DNA from: Rickettsia akari str. Hartford
Lineage (GTDB): Bacteria > Pseudomonadota > Alphaproteobacteria > Rickettsiales > Rickettsiaceae
Direction of reading: 5' to 3'
DNA length: 64,000 nucleotides
Assembly: GCF_000018205.1 (NCBI RefSeq)
Contig: NC_009881.1
Location: 682,001-746,000, forward strand
The notes below the pieces were generated by a model. That model worked only from the letters and a program-made list of their open reading frames with translations. It did not search any database and had not been told where the DNA came from. The position numbers were made by a program, and so were the translations under genes. This document shows, one piece after another, positions 27,882 to 38,178 of this stretch (position 1 is its first letter; every line of letters starts with the position of its first letter).

Positions 27882-28297
27882 ATATTTATATTTAAGTTTA
27901 GAGTATCTTTAATTGAGATATTTTCAAAATAATCTCTAATATGTTTACCAAGACCTTTCCATAATTTATGCGAATTACATTTTACTGTATCAGGTACACA
28001 AGTTTTAACGGATTTCTTATAGCAGGTAGTCATTATAAAATTTTCATTAACAGCATCCATAATATCGGAAATTTTTATTTCTTCTAGGTTACCTATTAAA
28101 ACATATCCACCTTTCGAGCCTCTAATAGCCTTAACTAGATCAGCTTTTTTAAGTTTAGAAAATATCTGCTCTAAATAGTTAAGCGATATATTTTGTTTTA
28201 CGGAAATTTCATTCAAAGTGACAGGTGCAGCACTTGATTTTGTAGCAATTTCAAGTATTGCCATTACGGCATATCTTCCTTTCGTCGTCAGCATCAT
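27878..28297 (-). CDS. iscR: Rrf2-family regulator IscR
   Basis: IscR senses the Fe-S status of the cell and represses the isc operon when loaded with [2Fe-2S]. The 139-residue protein has the winged helix (MLTTKGRYAVMAILEIA, ISLNYLEQIFSKLKKADLVKAIRGSKGGY). The cluster-binding cysteines are in TTCYKKSVKTCVPDTVKCNSH. It is the first gene of the operon and a matching IscR-type site lies 42 bases upstream. Two ATG codons are adjacent (28297, 28294), and either can be the start. Confidence 0.96.
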   Translation of the reverse strand: MMLTTKGRYAVMAILEIATKSSAAPVTLNEISVKQNISLNYLEQIFSKLKKADLVKAIRGSKGGYVLIGNLEEIKISDIMDAVNENFIMTTCYKKSVKTCVPDTVKCNSHKLWKGLGKHIRDYFENISIKDTLNLNINI

Positions 28298-28338
28298 ATA
28301 ACCAACATATTAAAACTTAAAATTGTTCAATGTTTACA

Positions 28339-28363
28339 ATACCCAAGTAATTTAGTCAAGTAT
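28339..28363 (-). promoter_or_regulatory. IscR-type operator overlapping the iscR promoter
   Basis: The minus strand reads ATACTTGACTAAATTACTT followed by GGGTAT. This 25-base site matches the known type 1 IscR consensus (ATA, three bases, GACT, A/T-rich centre, ending in TAT) at nearly all fixed positions. It contains the -35 box TTGACT (28359-28354), and a -10-like TAAACA follows 17 bases later. The layout predicts autorepression of the whole iscR-nifS-iscS-iscU-iscA operon. Confidence 0.75.
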
Positions 28364-28447
28364 ATAATAATATTATTTAATAAAAAATTAGCTTGTTAAT
28401 ATAAACTAAAAATTTTTTATTATACTAAAATATAAACTATTATAATT

Positions 28448-28780
28448 ATGATTCAAAACATCTATATTTTAGAAAAATTAAAGGTTTTATTATATTTAAT
28501 TTTTTGTTTTGAATTAACTTCATGTATAATAACTCCTGAATCTCCTTGATACCATCCAACAGTAATAAGTTTCACGCCGGCAAGCGTAGTTATAAATTAC
28601 TCTTTAAATTATTTACAAGAAGCTACAAACCTTGCGCAACAATTTTGTAACACGATAAACAAAGATGTACAATATACAGGCACACAGTATATAAATAATT
28701 GCTGAATCTGGATTTTTGTCAAATGAAATCCAAGCTCGTTATGCTTTCTTTAATTGTATATAGTCAAGTAGAAGTAGAAA
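28448..28780 (+). pseudogene. Lipoprotein remnant
   Basis: ATG 28448 opens a signal sequence (KVLLYLIFCFELTSC) with a lipobox Cys, then IITPESP and a TGA stop near 28549. The frame continues as YHPTVISFTPASVVINYSLNYLQEATNLAQQFCNTINKDVQYTGTQYINNC and then stops again, with DSGFLSNEIQARYAFFNCI in a neighbouring frame. It was an envelope lipoprotein of about 110 residues, divergent from iscR. Confidence 0.6.
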
Positions 28781-28822
28781 AGATGGTCAGAATATCATAA
28801 ATAACTTTAAATGAATTCTTCC

Positions 28823-29695
28823 TTATATATATTGCGATAGGCTCTTGTTAATTTGCCAAATAGCGACAAACACTAAACAAGTTGTAAACATTTGTAGTAG
28901 CTGTAATAATATGCTTAATTCAGGTATTAATATAATAATAACCGGTTGTAATATTATTGGGACTCCGCTTGAAAACATGACTAATCTTATAGAAGTTTGT
29001 ATTGAAGTTTTAGTAGTAAGTAAATTAGCTAAGCTATATACTAACAAAACTGTAATACTTCTCTCTAATAAAAATGTTACAAACCAAAATAATATAATAG
29101 CCGGCATACCGAAATAAATAAATAAATTTGGGGCATATAATAAATTATCGGCAAAATATTTTTTTATTATTTCAGGAGTTAAAATTACTTTATTTTGTTT
29201 GAATATCTCAGAATAGTTAACAGTACTTGGGAAATTTTTCTTAGTATTGGCTACAATTAAATTTATCTTCAGCTTATTCTCTTCAAGTACAAATGGTATT
29301 TTACTTTTTTCTTTGTTAGAAACTCGATTTTTTGTATCAATGACAACTATTTTATTGTTATTCTTGCTATATAAGTATATAGGCTCTACTTCTTCAACTG
29401 AAATTTTTGAATTATTATATTTAATTTCTGGTAATTGATTGATAATATATTCAATGTTGTCTGTAACTTTTGATGATTGTATCCCATTAAAATAATCTTT
29501 TAAAGTTACTATGTAATTTAATATAAAAATACAATAAATTATTGATGGGATAAAAGATAAGATAAATAAATATCTTATTCCGTATCCTTGATAGTTTTTA
29601 TATACGTCTTTATAAAACTCTATAGAGCTAATTGATAAGCGTAATTGACGGAGTAATGCATTTAATCCTCCTAATATAAATGATAGTAAATACAT
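28823..29695 (-). CDS. DUF1189-like integral membrane protein
   Basis: The 290-residue protein has membrane segments near residues 45-65 and 190-285 (FIYFGMPAIILFWFVTFLL, TVLLVYSLANLL, ILQPVIIILIPELSILLQLL). A central soluble region of about 120 residues lies between them. This layout, with FYKDVYKNYQGYGIRYLF early on, resembles the DUF1189 family of small membrane proteins with unknown role. The gene stands alone behind a strong promoter with a palindromic operator at 29834-29863, so its expression is probably regulated, with an untranslated leader of about 130 bases. Confidence 0.65.
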   Translation of the reverse strand: MYLLSFILGGLNALLRQLRLSISSIEFYKDVYKNYQGYGIRYLFILSFIPSIIYCIFILNYIVTLKDYFNGIQSSKVTDNIEYIINQLPEIKYNNSKISVEEVEPIYLYSKNNNKIVVIDTKNRVSNKEKSKIPFVLEENKLKINLIVANTKKNFPSTVNYSEIFKQNKVILTPEIIKKYFADNLLYAPNLFIYFGMPAIILFWFVTFLLERSITVLLVYSLANLLTTKTSIQTSIRLVMFSSGVPIILQPVIIILIPELSILLQLLQMFTTCLVFVAIWQINKSLSQYI

Positions 29696-29833
29696 GTATA
29701 AGTAATTTATTTAAGTTCCTCACCATCTTCCTTCTTTAAGCCGGTTGAGGTTAGCTATTACGTCAGTTCTTGCACAGGCTTTGATTAAATTTTTGGCTAT
29801 ATTAATTATGATTTAAGTATTTTCTCTATTTCT

Positions 29834-29872
29834 ATTATATCATTTTGACCAAATTTGGTCAAAGAGTAGAAT
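29834..29872. promoter_or_regulatory. Divergent promoters sharing a perfect 20-bp palindrome
   Basis: TTTGACCAAATTTGGTCAAA (29844-29863) is identical on both strands. Toward the minus strand its TTGACC is a -35 box with TATAAT exactly 17 bases on (29839-29834), driving the DUF1189-like gene. Toward the plus strand TTGACC has TAGAAT 16 bases on (29867-29872). Downstream on plus there is only a dead short ORF (ATG near 29926, stop after 12 codons). A dimeric repressor binding here would block both promoters. Confidence 0.6.
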
Positions 29873-30059
29873 AAAATTAACTCTATTTTGTATGCCATTA
29901 TAAAACACTAAAGGATATATGAAAGAAAATTTTTTGTTTTTTATTACTTTTATATGATATTCATCAATATTGCACATATACCTAAATAACCGCAAAGCCA
30001 TATAAAATAGTGTGTGACACGAGGTTGTATCAAAGAGTTGTTTGCGCTAAGCAGGAAAC

Positions 30060-30649
30060 TATCCATGTCATTCAATTGCTTAATAATTCCTTTAACTTAA
30101 CTCTAAAGACATAATCAAAGTTATTATTCCATAAATTGCCTTTCCCCCATTTATAAGCTAGATAATGCATTAACGTAGTTTTACCTATTCCTGCACTACT
30201 GAGTAACAATACTTTACCGACATACGCTTGAATTCTGTTTATTGATTCAGCTATATTTTTTATTTCCGATTCACTTTTATTAGGTAAATTTCTATAAAGT
30301 ACATCTATCTTATTTTTTCTGCCTTGAACGACCTAATGATATTATCAATCTCATCATCATTATTATTAGGCAGATCTTTACTACGCAACTCTCTTATCTT
30401 TTTTTCCTGAGCTATGGCTTTAAAAATATTCTCTATTTCTACTAATTTCTTGTCTCCGACAACTTTATCACGTAATGCTGCTTTAACTGCTTCATCATCC
30501 TCACTCAGTAATATCTGTAATTTTACATAATATTCCTATAAAGACTGAGCTTTGATTTTTGCATCTTCTATTGGCTGTGGTAAAGTATCGTGAGAGCTAT
30601 ATAAGATTCTTAACTTGTCAGTTAATGATTTTGAAGTAGAAGGCTTCAT
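30060..30649 (-). pseudogene. NACHT-type NTPase remnant
   Basis: From ATG 30649 the minus strand reads MKPSTSKSLTDKLRILYSS, with a TAG stop at about 30539, and continues in the same frame (LLSEDDEAVKAALRDKVVG, IFKAIAQEKKIRELRSKDLP). It shifts near 30325 to DVLYRNLPNKSESEIKNIAESINRIQAYVGKVLLLSSAGIGKTTLMHYLAYKW and ends ELLSN. The GIGKTTLMHYLAYKWG block is the Walker A and following helix of NACHT STAND ATPases. Sensor repeats are gone. NACHT proteins in bacteria often serve in phage defence; those in Rickettsia are unassigned. Between 29873 and 30059 and between 30650 and 30867 I see no other gene. Confidence 0.65.
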
Positions 30650-30867
30650 ATTTTTAATTGATTAACCAAAATAATTTATTTTTATTTATTACAACTAATA
30701 ATTATCAAGTTGCAATAATTATTATGGGATTAGAGCTAAGTAAAATTTTACGAAGAAAATAATTCTAATTGTCGGTAGTATTAAAGTGCAATATTATATA
30801 TAAGTTTGTTGATAAAAAATGATTTATTTACTAATATCTATATTTCCATAAATAATATTAGTTTTAT

Positions 30868-32244
30868 ATGCTACTGCTACTTCCTGAAATAACTTTGACT
30901 TTAATAGCACTTTTAGGGCAGTTTTTTGCCGTAATGATCCCAAATAAAAATAGAATTATTGCTAATATCATTATTTTATTATGTATATTATCAATTTTTC
31001 TTACCTTTAAGTACTCAAGCTATGAAGGAGTATGGCACTCATTTGCTACCGGAATAAGTATCGGTATTAGTAAAAGCATAGTACTGATATTCACTATTAT
31101 ATCCATGATTATATACCGTGATTACTCTATTCTTGTTGCTGAGGAATTAAAATTTGAATTTATCACTTTAATATTATTATCGGTTGTAGGTCTTTTTGTT
31201 GCAATCTCATCACGGAATTTTATATTATTATTCTGTGGTATGGAGCTTACTGCTTTAACTTCATATGCACTTGCAGGATTCAAATTAAATGACATTAAAT
31301 CCTCGGAAGGTGCTGTAAAATATTTTATCTTAAGTAGTTTAGTTAGTTGTTTATCATTATTCGGGATTTCTTTTATATACGGATTTGGTGGAAGTCTACA
31401 ATTTGAGGATATCTTAGATAAACTACATAATAATTCTGGGATGAATCTTGGTTTAATAATCGGTATTGTACTATTTTTAAGTAGTATTTTCTTTAAACTC
31501 TCAAGTGTTCCACTCCATTTTTGGGTCCCTGACGTATATGAAGGCTCACCGATTAGTTCGGTTACTTATTTCACCGCTGCCTCCAAAATAGGTATGGTTA
31601 TTGTTGTATTAAATATTAGCAAATTAATTATAGGTAATTACTATCCTATTAACTATAATTTAATAAAGATAATTGCTATATTATCTATGCTGTTCGGAGC
31701 TTTTGGAGCTATTCGTCAAACTTCTCTAAAAAGATTAATGGCTTATAGTACTATTTTAAATATCGGTTATGTGTTAATTGGCGTTCTTCTGCATAATCAA
31801 GAAGGGTATAAAGCAGCTCTACTATATATTCTAATATATGCGGTAGGGAATATAGGTTTTTTTACTTGCTTAATCATGCTGCTCGGTAAAGACGCCGATA
31901 AAGCTAGTTTTAAAACTATACAAGGAATTGCAGAGAACCATCAAACTATAGCTGCCGTAATTAGCATAGTTATGTTTTCGATGATCGGAATTCCTCCTCT
32001 CACAGGATTTTTTGGTAAATATTACCTGTTGCACCAAGCAATTAATCAAGAAGAATTCGCATTAGCTTATTGTGGTATTTTTACCAGCGTAGTTGCTGCT
32101 TTTTATTATCTTAAAGTAGTAAAAGCCATGTATTTTTCTAAAAAGACTGAAAGAATTAAGCTACCTACGCAATATGGGCTTTTACTGATTAATTACTTAG
32201 TTACAGGCTTCTTGTTGCTTGGTTCATTTATTATCGCGTTTTAG
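30868..32244 (+). CDS. nuoN: NADH-quinone oxidoreductase subunit N
   Basis: NuoN is one of three antiporter-like proton-pumping subunits of respiratory complex I in the inner membrane. The 458-residue protein has about 14 membrane segments. It contains the conserved helix block [21 protein letters not shown], a broken-helix [15 protein letters not shown] with the usual charged neighbours, and [21 protein letters not shown]. It is alone here, without nuoL or nuoM on either side in this window. Its 3' end overlaps the convergent neighbour by 14 bases. Confidence 0.95.
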   Translation: MLLLLPEITLTLIALLGQFFAVMIPNKNRIIANIIILLCILSIFLTFKYSSYEGVWHSFATGISIGISKSIVLIFTIISMIIYRDYSILVAEELKFEFITLILLSVVGLFVAISSRNFILLFCGMELTALTSYALAGFKLNDIKSSEGAVKYFILSSLVSCLSLFGISFIYGFGGSLQFEDILDKLHNNSGMNLGLIIGIVLFLSSIFFKLSSVPLHFWVPDVYEGSPISSVTYFTAASKIGMVIVVLNISKLIIGNYYPINYNLIKIIAILSMLFGAFGAIRQTSLKRLMAYSTILNIGYVLIGVLLHNQEGYKAALLYILIYAVGNIGFFTCLIMLLGKDADKASFKTIQGIAENHQTIAAVISIVMFSMIGIPPLTGFFGKYYLLHQAINQEEFALAYCGIFTSVVAAFYYLKVVKAMYFSKKTERIKLPTQYGLLLINYLVTGFLLLGSFIIAF

Positions 32245-33772
32245 CCGATGTATACTTCTTATTAACAACACTAGCCGAAGTAATTTTTGCAGGCCTCATA
32301 ACATTTTCTTTTAGAGTATTTATATGTTTTAGATCTTCTTCATCTAATTTTAATAAATCTTGGGCTTTTTGTTTAGCTTTTTTAGCTAGACCTAATCGAC
32401 TTGGAGTAACACTAACAATATCATCCGTTCCGACTTCTTTCTTGAATTTTTCTAGATTGTCTACATATTCTCTATCTGCATCTATATGTGTCTTTACTGG
32501 TTTTTGTTTTAGTTCTATCTTTATTTTATCAAAAGAATCAGCTAAATTTCTTTCATCTTGAATATCTTCATTGAAACCTTTTATTGTCTTTATTAAAAAT
32601 TTTTTTGCACTATCTCTAATACCAAGTATTTCTAAAATTCTTGCAAAACTAGTAGTAATTTTATTTCTTAATTTAAGTTTTTGCCCTCCTTTTTTTCTTT
32701 CTTCATAATTAAGAATTTTCTCAAAATAATCAGGATATTCTTTCATTAATGTTTTTAATTCTTGCTCTTTCACTTCGTAATAAGGAAAACTATATTTTCT
32801 AGAAATTAAACTGTTTACTTTAATTTCTAAGCCGTATTCCTTTAAGGATTCTTGCCTTTTTTTCATTATATCTATTAAACTAGCCTTAATTTCTTCATAC
32901 ATTATTTCTGTAGATTTTTTATTATTAAATTTCTTTGGCATTGCTTGTTTTGCAAATTCTGCAATTGCTTCATTACTATAATATTTAGTTAATTCATCAA
33001 AACTTTTATCAATGGTTTTGCTTAAATCAATTTTAGAAGCTGCAAGTAAGCTATCGGCAAAATTAGGATTTTTTGTTCTTAAAGTAGAAGGGAATTCTCT
33101 AAAATGGTTAGTAGGTCCGAATCCAGGCAAATGTTTGGCTCTTGAATGCGGATATATATTATTTGTCAACTTATCAAAACTACCGGCAAAATCAATTCTT
33201 ACTAATTTAGGTAAAGTTTTTGGATTTTTTTGATCTCTGATAACTCCTATATTTCCAACATGTATATCAAAATCGCCGATCAATAAACTTGCAGGCATAA
33301 TGTTTTCAAAGTTCTGATACTTAATTTCCTTAAAAGCATTTTCTAAGGTTCTAAATAATTTATTTCTAGACCCCATAAAAAGCGGTCTACCGCCATCCTT
33401 TCTAAACCAAGAACTCGGTTTAGTTTTAGCAGACATATGTTTATCCATGTCCACATACATATCACTACTATAATTCTCAAAAAATTCAGATTTGACATAT
33501 ATTTGTGAATCAACGGCTTTAGATTTATTAAAATAATCAGGAGCAATTAAATTAACCTTTGCTCCATTTCCGGGACTTATAGCTTCAAAAATTTGAGATC
33601 CTAAAAACTCGGCTATATTTTTTGAGCTTGAAGCCTCTTTTTTTATCATCGCTGTAACTTTACCGTCTAAGCTTTGATATACTCCGCCATGCTCTCCTGC
33701 TTCATTAGCTCCGCCTCCTTTAGGCTTTAAAAAATTCCAACCTTTAAATACTGATTTCTTATTTTGAGTCAT
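32231..33772 (-). CDS. Large protein with lipid-kinase-like catalytic motifs
   Basis: This 513-residue protein has no signal peptide and no membrane segment. Its first 220 residues carry a kinase-like order of motifs. A glycine-rich stretch ([16 protein letters not shown], about residues 19-34) comes first, then a VTAMIKKE strand with a possible ATP-binding Lys (about 44-45), a catalytic-loop-like [10 protein letters not shown] (about 165-174), and a metal-site-like RIDFAGSF (about 192-199). The D-x-H-x-x-N and D-F pattern resembles PI3/PI4-kinase-type enzymes and Legionella-type effector kinases. A PI3-kinase effector (Risk1) is known in R. typhi, and this may be a relative. The C-terminal half is helical and charged. 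The ATG at 33772 follows a GAGG ribosome site. Confidence 0.65.
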   Translation of the reverse strand: MTQNKKSVFKGWNFLKPKGGGANEAGEHGGVYQSLDGKVTAMIKKEASSSKNIAEFLGSQIFEAISPGNGAKVNLIAPDYFNKSKAVDSQIYVKSEFFENYSSDMYVDMDKHMSAKTKPSSWFRKDGGRPLFMGSRNKLFRTLENAFKEIKYQNFENIMPASLLIGDFDIHVGNIGVIRDQKNPKTLPKLVRIDFAGSFDKLTNNIYPHSRAKHLPGFGPTNHFREFPSTLRTKNPNFADSLLAASKIDLSKTIDKSFDELTKYYSNEAIAEFAKQAMPKKFNNKKSTEIMYEEIKASLIDIMKKRQESLKEYGLEIKVNSLISRKYSFPYYEVKEQELKTLMKEYPDYFEKILNYEERKKGGQKLKLRNKITTSFARILEILGIRDSAKKFLIKTIKGFNEDIQDERNLADSFDKIKIELKQKPVKTHIDADREYVDNLEKFKKEVGTDDIVSVTPSRLGLAKKAKQKAQDLLKLDEEDLKHINTLKENVMRPAKITSASVVNKKYTSAKTR

Positions 33773-33866
33773 CCTCACCTCTTTATAATGATTTACATAA
33801 AATTGATAATTTTTATATAATAATAAAACATATTATTTATTTTATATCAAGGATAGAAGCCGTTTT

Positions 33867-34868
33867 CTACTTAATTTTATTGTTCTTTAATATTTCAGCT
33901 ACTTCAAGAGCAGCATAGGTAAATATACCTGTTGCACCGGCACGTTTAAAACTAATTAATGACTCCATCAAAGCTCTCTCCCAATCAATTACTCCTGCTG
34001 CTGCTGCCAATTTTAACATTGCATATTCTCCGCTAACCTGATATGCAAAAAGTTTAGCATTAAAATTATTTGCCGCTTCACGAATAACATCCAAAAACAT
34101 CATACCCGGTTTAACCATTACCATATCGGCTCCCTCTGCTATATCATGCTTAATCTCAAGCATTGCTTCCTTAACATTACGTACATCCATTTGATAGCTT
34201 GATTTATCTAAATAATTCTTTTTATTACTCTTAACAGCATCACGAAACGGACCGTAAAAGCTTGAAGCATATTTAGCGGCATAAGCAAGAATTCCAACAT
34301 TTATAAATCCCTCTTTGTCAAGATATTCCCTTATAGCCCCGATTCTTCCATCCATCATATCTGAAGGTGCAACAATATCTACCCCGGCTTTTGCTAGCAC
34401 TAATGCTTGATTACATAAAGCTCTTACCGATCTATCATTATCAACTTCCACGTGATGCACAATACCGTCATGACCGCTTATAGTGTACGGATCAAGTGCT
34501 ACATCACATATTATACCGATATCGATATTAGCGTTCTTTATGCTTCTAATAGTTCTACATATTAAATTATCTAAATTATAAGCCTCGTCGGCATTGTCAT
34601 TTTTTAGACCTTGATCAATACTCGGAAATAATGCAATAGCATTAATACCAAGCTCTGCTGCTTCTTTTGCCGTTTCTACTATTTGATCGATCGATAAACG
34701 ATATATATCGGGCATAGTCTTAATTGCTTGTCTTTCATTATGTCCTTCAACAACAAATAAAGGTAACACTAAATCACTAACCGATAAATTACTTTCGGCT
34801 ATTAACTCTCTAAGCCAAAAAGCTTTTCTATTTCTTCTAAGTCTAATATGGGGGTACATAAAATTCAT
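33867..34868 (-). CDS. hemB: Delta-aminolevulinic acid dehydratase (porphobilinogen synthase)
   Basis: HemB condenses two 5-aminolevulinate molecules into porphobilinogen in the cytoplasm, feeding hemC. The 333-residue length is standard. The N-terminal arm (HIRLRRNRKAFWLREL) is followed by PLFVVEG and FPSIDQGLK. The two Schiff-base lysines are in YAAKYASSFYGPFRDA and VMVKPGMMFLD. In the metal loop the usual Cys residues are replaced: the segment reads VALDPYTISGHDG, where zinc enzymes have three Cys, so this is the Mg-type alphaproteobacterial form. It begins at ATG 34868. Confidence 0.97.
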   Translation of the reverse strand: MNFMYPHIRLRRNRKAFWLRELIAESNLSVSDLVLPLFVVEGHNERQAIKTMPDIYRLSIDQIVETAKEAAELGINAIALFPSIDQGLKNDNADEAYNLDNLICRTIRSIKNANIDIGIICDVALDPYTISGHDGIVHHVEVDNDRSVRALCNQALVLAKAGVDIVAPSDMMDGRIGAIREYLDKEGFINVGILAYAAKYASSFYGPFRDAVKSNKKNYLDKSSYQMDVRNVKEAMLEIKHDIAEGADMVMVKPGMMFLDVIREAANNFNAKLFAYQVSGEYAMLKLAAAAGVIDWERALMESLISFKRAGATGIFTYAALEVAEILKNNKIK

Positions 34869-34929
34869 ATCTCATTTTAGTTAATAACTTGGATTCTAAT
34901 GTAGAAAATATATAACTTAACTATCTTAT

Positions 34930-35416
34930 AGTAAAAATATTGTATTCCAAAAAGAAATTTGTCTTGCAATTTATAAAAAATTTAAGCAAACCAACAAAAA
35001 TATTGATAATCTTAGAAAATTAGTAAGCAGTGATGATATAATAGCTAATTTAAAACAAAGTAGAAAAAACATTGAATTTCAAGAAAAAGTAAACAACCTT
35101 ATTCAAATTTATGATGATAATAACATAATCCATCTGCTATAACTAAAGTTGAAGCAAAACTGAAAGAGTCAGGTAAATGGTGTAAAGAAACTACAAAAAT
35201 GGATAATAATCCTCTTGGGAAAAATATTGGTAATTTTATAAAAAATTAATTTACCGGAGATAAAGCTAAAGAGGCTTTTGATAAAGACGCTATAAAATTC
35301 TACGCAAAATACTAAAAAAGCTATAGCAGAAATACAAGAATCTCTTACTAATCCTTCTCCTCATTCATCTAATGTTCCACCGTCAAAGAGTAAAGGAGCA
35401 AGATATAGAAGCTAAT
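34930..35416 (+). pseudogene. Decayed gene of unknown function
   Basis: Three plus-strand frames carry coding-like text in order. They are LRKLVSSDDIIANLKQSRKN with FQEKVNNLIQIYDDNN (about 35000-35130), VEAKLKESGKWCKETTKMDNN with PLGKNIGNFIKN (about 35140-35250), and KKAIAEIQESLTNPSPHSSN ending KSKGARYRS (35310-35416). The helical, lysine-rich style and the serine/proline end recall Rickettsia cytoplasmic or secreted hypothetical proteins, but I recognise no domain. Its 3' end touches the priA stop. Confidence 0.45.
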
Positions 35417-37358
35417 AAAAACTTTTAGGATCGATATCTATTTTTAGATGGCAAAAAGAAGGAATTTTTATAAGGCTTAGCCAAAATTTTAAATATTTCT
35501 GCAAATTAAATTGCTTACTGGCTATAATGAATATCCTGTAACGATATTTACCGGCGAGCTTTGACATTAATGAGCTTGCCGGTCCTAAAATTTTCACGTT
35601 TGCTTTCGGTGCAATTCGTACCATATCTCGTGCTATTTCTAGAATTTTAGATTCACTAGAACCTGATAAAATTATCGATGCTGTTTTAGAAAAGGGCGGC
35701 ATATCTGCTGATTTTCTTATTTCAAGTTCATGCGCGAAAAAACTATCTTCATCACCAGCTTTAACATAACTAAAAATTATATTATCAGGATAATAGCTTT
35801 GTAAATATACTACACCTTTACTATCTCCCCTACCAGCTCTACCTCCTACTTGATGCAGTAGCTGAAAAGTTCGCTCAGATGCTCTAAGATCGGCATTATT
35901 ACTACCAAGATCAGCATCTATTACTCCAACTAAAGTAAGATACGGAAAATGATAGCCTTTCGTTATCATTTGCGTTCCTATTAATATATCAATTTCTAGA
36001 TTTTCCATTTGATGTAGAAGTTGTACTATTTTTTCCGGATTTTTAGCATGATCTTTACTTATCAACGCAATTTTACTCTCAGGAAAAAGTGCTTTTGCTT
36101 CTTCCTCTATCCTTTCTATTCCTGGACCACAGATAGTTAATGTTTCACCCTCTAGACATTCAGGACAAGAACTAAAAATTTTACTTTGATAACCGCAATG
36201 GTGACATTCAAGTTTTTTAGTTGATTTATGTACTACCATCCAAGAAGAGCAGAATTTACAGGTAAATCTGTGACCACAAGTTTTGCATAACATGAGCGGA
36301 GCATAACCACGCCTATTAAGAAATAATAATACTTGCTTTTTATTATCTAAATTATCTTTGATAGCTTTTATAAGAAGCTTGGATAAATAGGAATTCTTAG
36401 CTAGCTTTTCTTTAGTCATGTCGATTATTTCTATATTTGGCAAATCGACATCTTTATATCTATTAACCAATGTAATTCGTTGATATTTACCTGTTTCTAT
36501 ATTATATATCGTTTCAATAGAAGGTGTTGCCGAACACAAAACGATTTGTGCTTTATCAAATCTACCCCTTACGATAGCCGTATCCCTAGCATTATACAAT
36601 ATCCCGTCATCTTGTTTATAGGAATCGTCATGCTCCTCATCTATAACTATTAAACCGAGATTTTTAAAAGGTAAAAATAAACTACTTCTAGCCCCAATTA
36701 CTACTTTAACTTTATCGCTTAATATACCTCTTAAAATCATTTTCTTTTGAGCTTTTGTAACGTTTGAGTTCCATATGATAGGCTCAAAACCGAATCGCTC
36801 TATAAAACGATTAATAATTTGTGTACTTAAAGCAATTTCAGGCAACATAACAAGCACTTGTTTTCCTTTTGCTAAGTAGTCTGCTATTAGATGAAAATAT
36901 ATTTCCGTTTTACCTGACCCCGTAACACCTTTAATAATCACAGGCTTACTGCTTTCATTTAAGACTGTTACTGCCATATTCTGCTCTTCTGACAAATTAG
37001 GTAGCACAAAGTTATGATTTACTTTCTGCTCTTTAACTTTAATCGGTTTTTCAGAAATATCTACAGGTAATACTAATTTTGCTATGCTCCCAAGTTCCGA
37101 CATATAGTAGCTACTCATCCATTTTATTAATTCTAAAACTTCTAAAGTAATATTTAAATTTAACGGTACTTTTTCTTTTATGATTTTTAGCTTTTTTGCT
37201 TCAGGAATAGTGGTAAACTCCCATATTATGCCGGTTAATTCCTTATTTCTAAAAGGCACCACAACAAGATCACCGATATTTAGCTCTAAATCTTCAGCTA
37301 TTAAATAATCTAAAGGGAATAATTTTGCTGCCGGTAATAATATTTTTGCTATTCGCAT
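35412..37358 (-). CDS. priA: Primosomal protein N' (replication restart helicase PriA)
   Basis: PriA recognises stalled forks and loads DnaB. The 648-residue protein has the N-terminal 3' DNA-binding domain ([27 protein letters not shown]). The helicase core follows, with Walker [12 protein letters not shown], Walker B box [12 protein letters not shown], and LCSATPS. The zinc-binding insert has paired cysteines ([23 protein letters not shown]). Later come [12 protein letters not shown] and [11 protein letters not shown]. All key motifs are intact. It is divergent from ubiX. Confidence 0.97.
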   Translation of the reverse strand: MRIAKILLPAAKLFPLDYLIAEDLELNIGDLVVVPFRNKELTGIIWEFTTIPEAKKLKIIKEKVPLNLNITLEVLELIKWMSSYYMSELGSIAKLVLPVDISEKPIKVKEQKVNHNFVLPNLSEEQNMAVTVLNESSKPVIIKGVTGSGKTEIYFHLIADYLAKGKQVLVMLPEIALSTQIINRFIERFGFEPIIWNSNVTKAQKKMILRGILSDKVKVVIGARSSLFLPFKNLGLIVIDEEHDDSYKQDDGILYNARDTAIVRGRFDKAQIVLCSATPSIETIYNIETGKYQRITLVNRYKDVDLPNIEIIDMTKEKLAKNSYLSKLLIKAIKDNLDNKKQVLLFLNRRGYAPLMLCKTCGHRFTCKFCSSWMVVHKSTKKLECHHCGYQSKIFSSCPECLEGETLTICGPGIERIEEEAKALFPESKIALISKDHAKNPEKIVQLLHQMENLEIDILIGTQMITKGYHFPYLTLVGVIDADLGSNNADLRASERTFQLLHQVGGRAGRGDSKGVVYLQSYYPDNIIFSYVKAGDEDSFFAHELEIRKSADMPPFSKTASIILSGSSESKILEIARDMVRIAPKANVKILGPASSLMSKLAGKYRYRIFIIASKQFNLQKYLKFWLSLIKIPSFCHLKIDIDPKSFY

Positions 37359-37422
37359 ATATAATGTATTTTATAATTTTTTTTTTATTATATACTAAAT
37401 TTAATGGATTGTAGAAATTTAG

Positions 37423-37992
37423 ATGATGAGAGATAAAAAGATTATTATAGCAATTTCCGGAGCATCAGGTGCTATATACGGTATTCGTTTGCTTGAAGTA
37501 CTAAAAGAGCAAAATATCGATACTCATTTGATTATTTCAGAGGGAGCAGCACTTACTATAAAGCTCGAAACCAAATATTCTATAGATGAAGTTAAGTTTC
37601 TAGCGAATTATTGTTATAATGATAAAGATTTAGGAGCTACTATTTCAAGCGGTTCTTTTAAAACTTTAGGTATGGTAATAGCTCCTTGTAGTATGAAGAC
37701 TTTAGCAAGTATTGCTCACTCAATGGAAGATAGTTTAATTAGTAGAGCTGCAGGAGTTGTACTTAAAGACAGACGAAAACTTATTTTAATGACTCGTGAA
37801 ACGCCTTTGCATATTGGACATTTAGAAAATATGTTAAAAGTAGCGAATTACGGCGGTATCATAGCACCGCCCGTGCCGGCTTTTTATAATAATCCTAAAG
37901 CAATAGATGATATAGTGAACCATTCTATTACTAGAGTGCTAGATTTTTTTGATATTGAAACTAATTTAATTAAACGCTGGAGGAGTGTTTAG
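37423..37992 (+). CDS. ubiX: Flavin prenyltransferase UbiX
   Basis: UbiX joins a dimethylallyl group to FMN to make the prenylated flavin used by UbiD in ubiquinone synthesis. The 189-residue protein has the N-terminal FMN-binding [15 protein letters not shown], the [23 protein letters not shown] block, and the late [16 protein letters not shown] with its conserved Arg/Glu. It forms a dodecamer in known relatives. The first of two adjacent ATG codons is annotated. RPEs fill the gap to dnaB. Confidence 0.95.
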   Translation: MMRDKKIIIAISGASGAIYGIRLLEVLKEQNIDTHLIISEGAALTIKLETKYSIDEVKFLANYCYNDKDLGATISSGSFKTLGMVIAPCSMKTLASIAHSMEDSLISRAAGVVLKDRRKLILMTRETPLHIGHLENMLKVANYGGIIAPPVPAFYNNPKAIDDIVNHSITRVLDFFDIETNLIKRWRSV

Positions 37993-37995
37993 GTA

Positions 37996-38146
37996 AAGTA
38001 GATGTTATGCCTGCGTGGATCGAAAGACGCGTTCGATATCATAACGTGGCTTGACCGCGGTATCCAGAAAAATAACTAAAAAATACTAACATTGTTAGTA
38101 TTTTTAACTGGGTCCTGTGAATAAATCACGTGATGACACTGTATAC
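37996..38146. repeat. RPE cluster between ubiX and dnaB
   Basis: Pieces include GTGGCTTGACCGCGGTATCCAGAAAA, an inner AATACTAACATTGTTAGTATT hairpin, and an ACTGGGTCCTGTGA...TCACGTGATGACA end. A near copy with the same inner TTTTAGTATTTTTAACTGG lies at 39750-39850. Confidence 0.7.
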
Positions 38147-38178
38147 TTTGCACACCCCAATAAACTTTAACAAACAAA

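Noticed and set aside
28845-29438. Plus-strand ORFs opposite the DUF1189-like gene
   Set aside because: Shadow frames of a hydrophobic protein, with no motif and no ribosome site.
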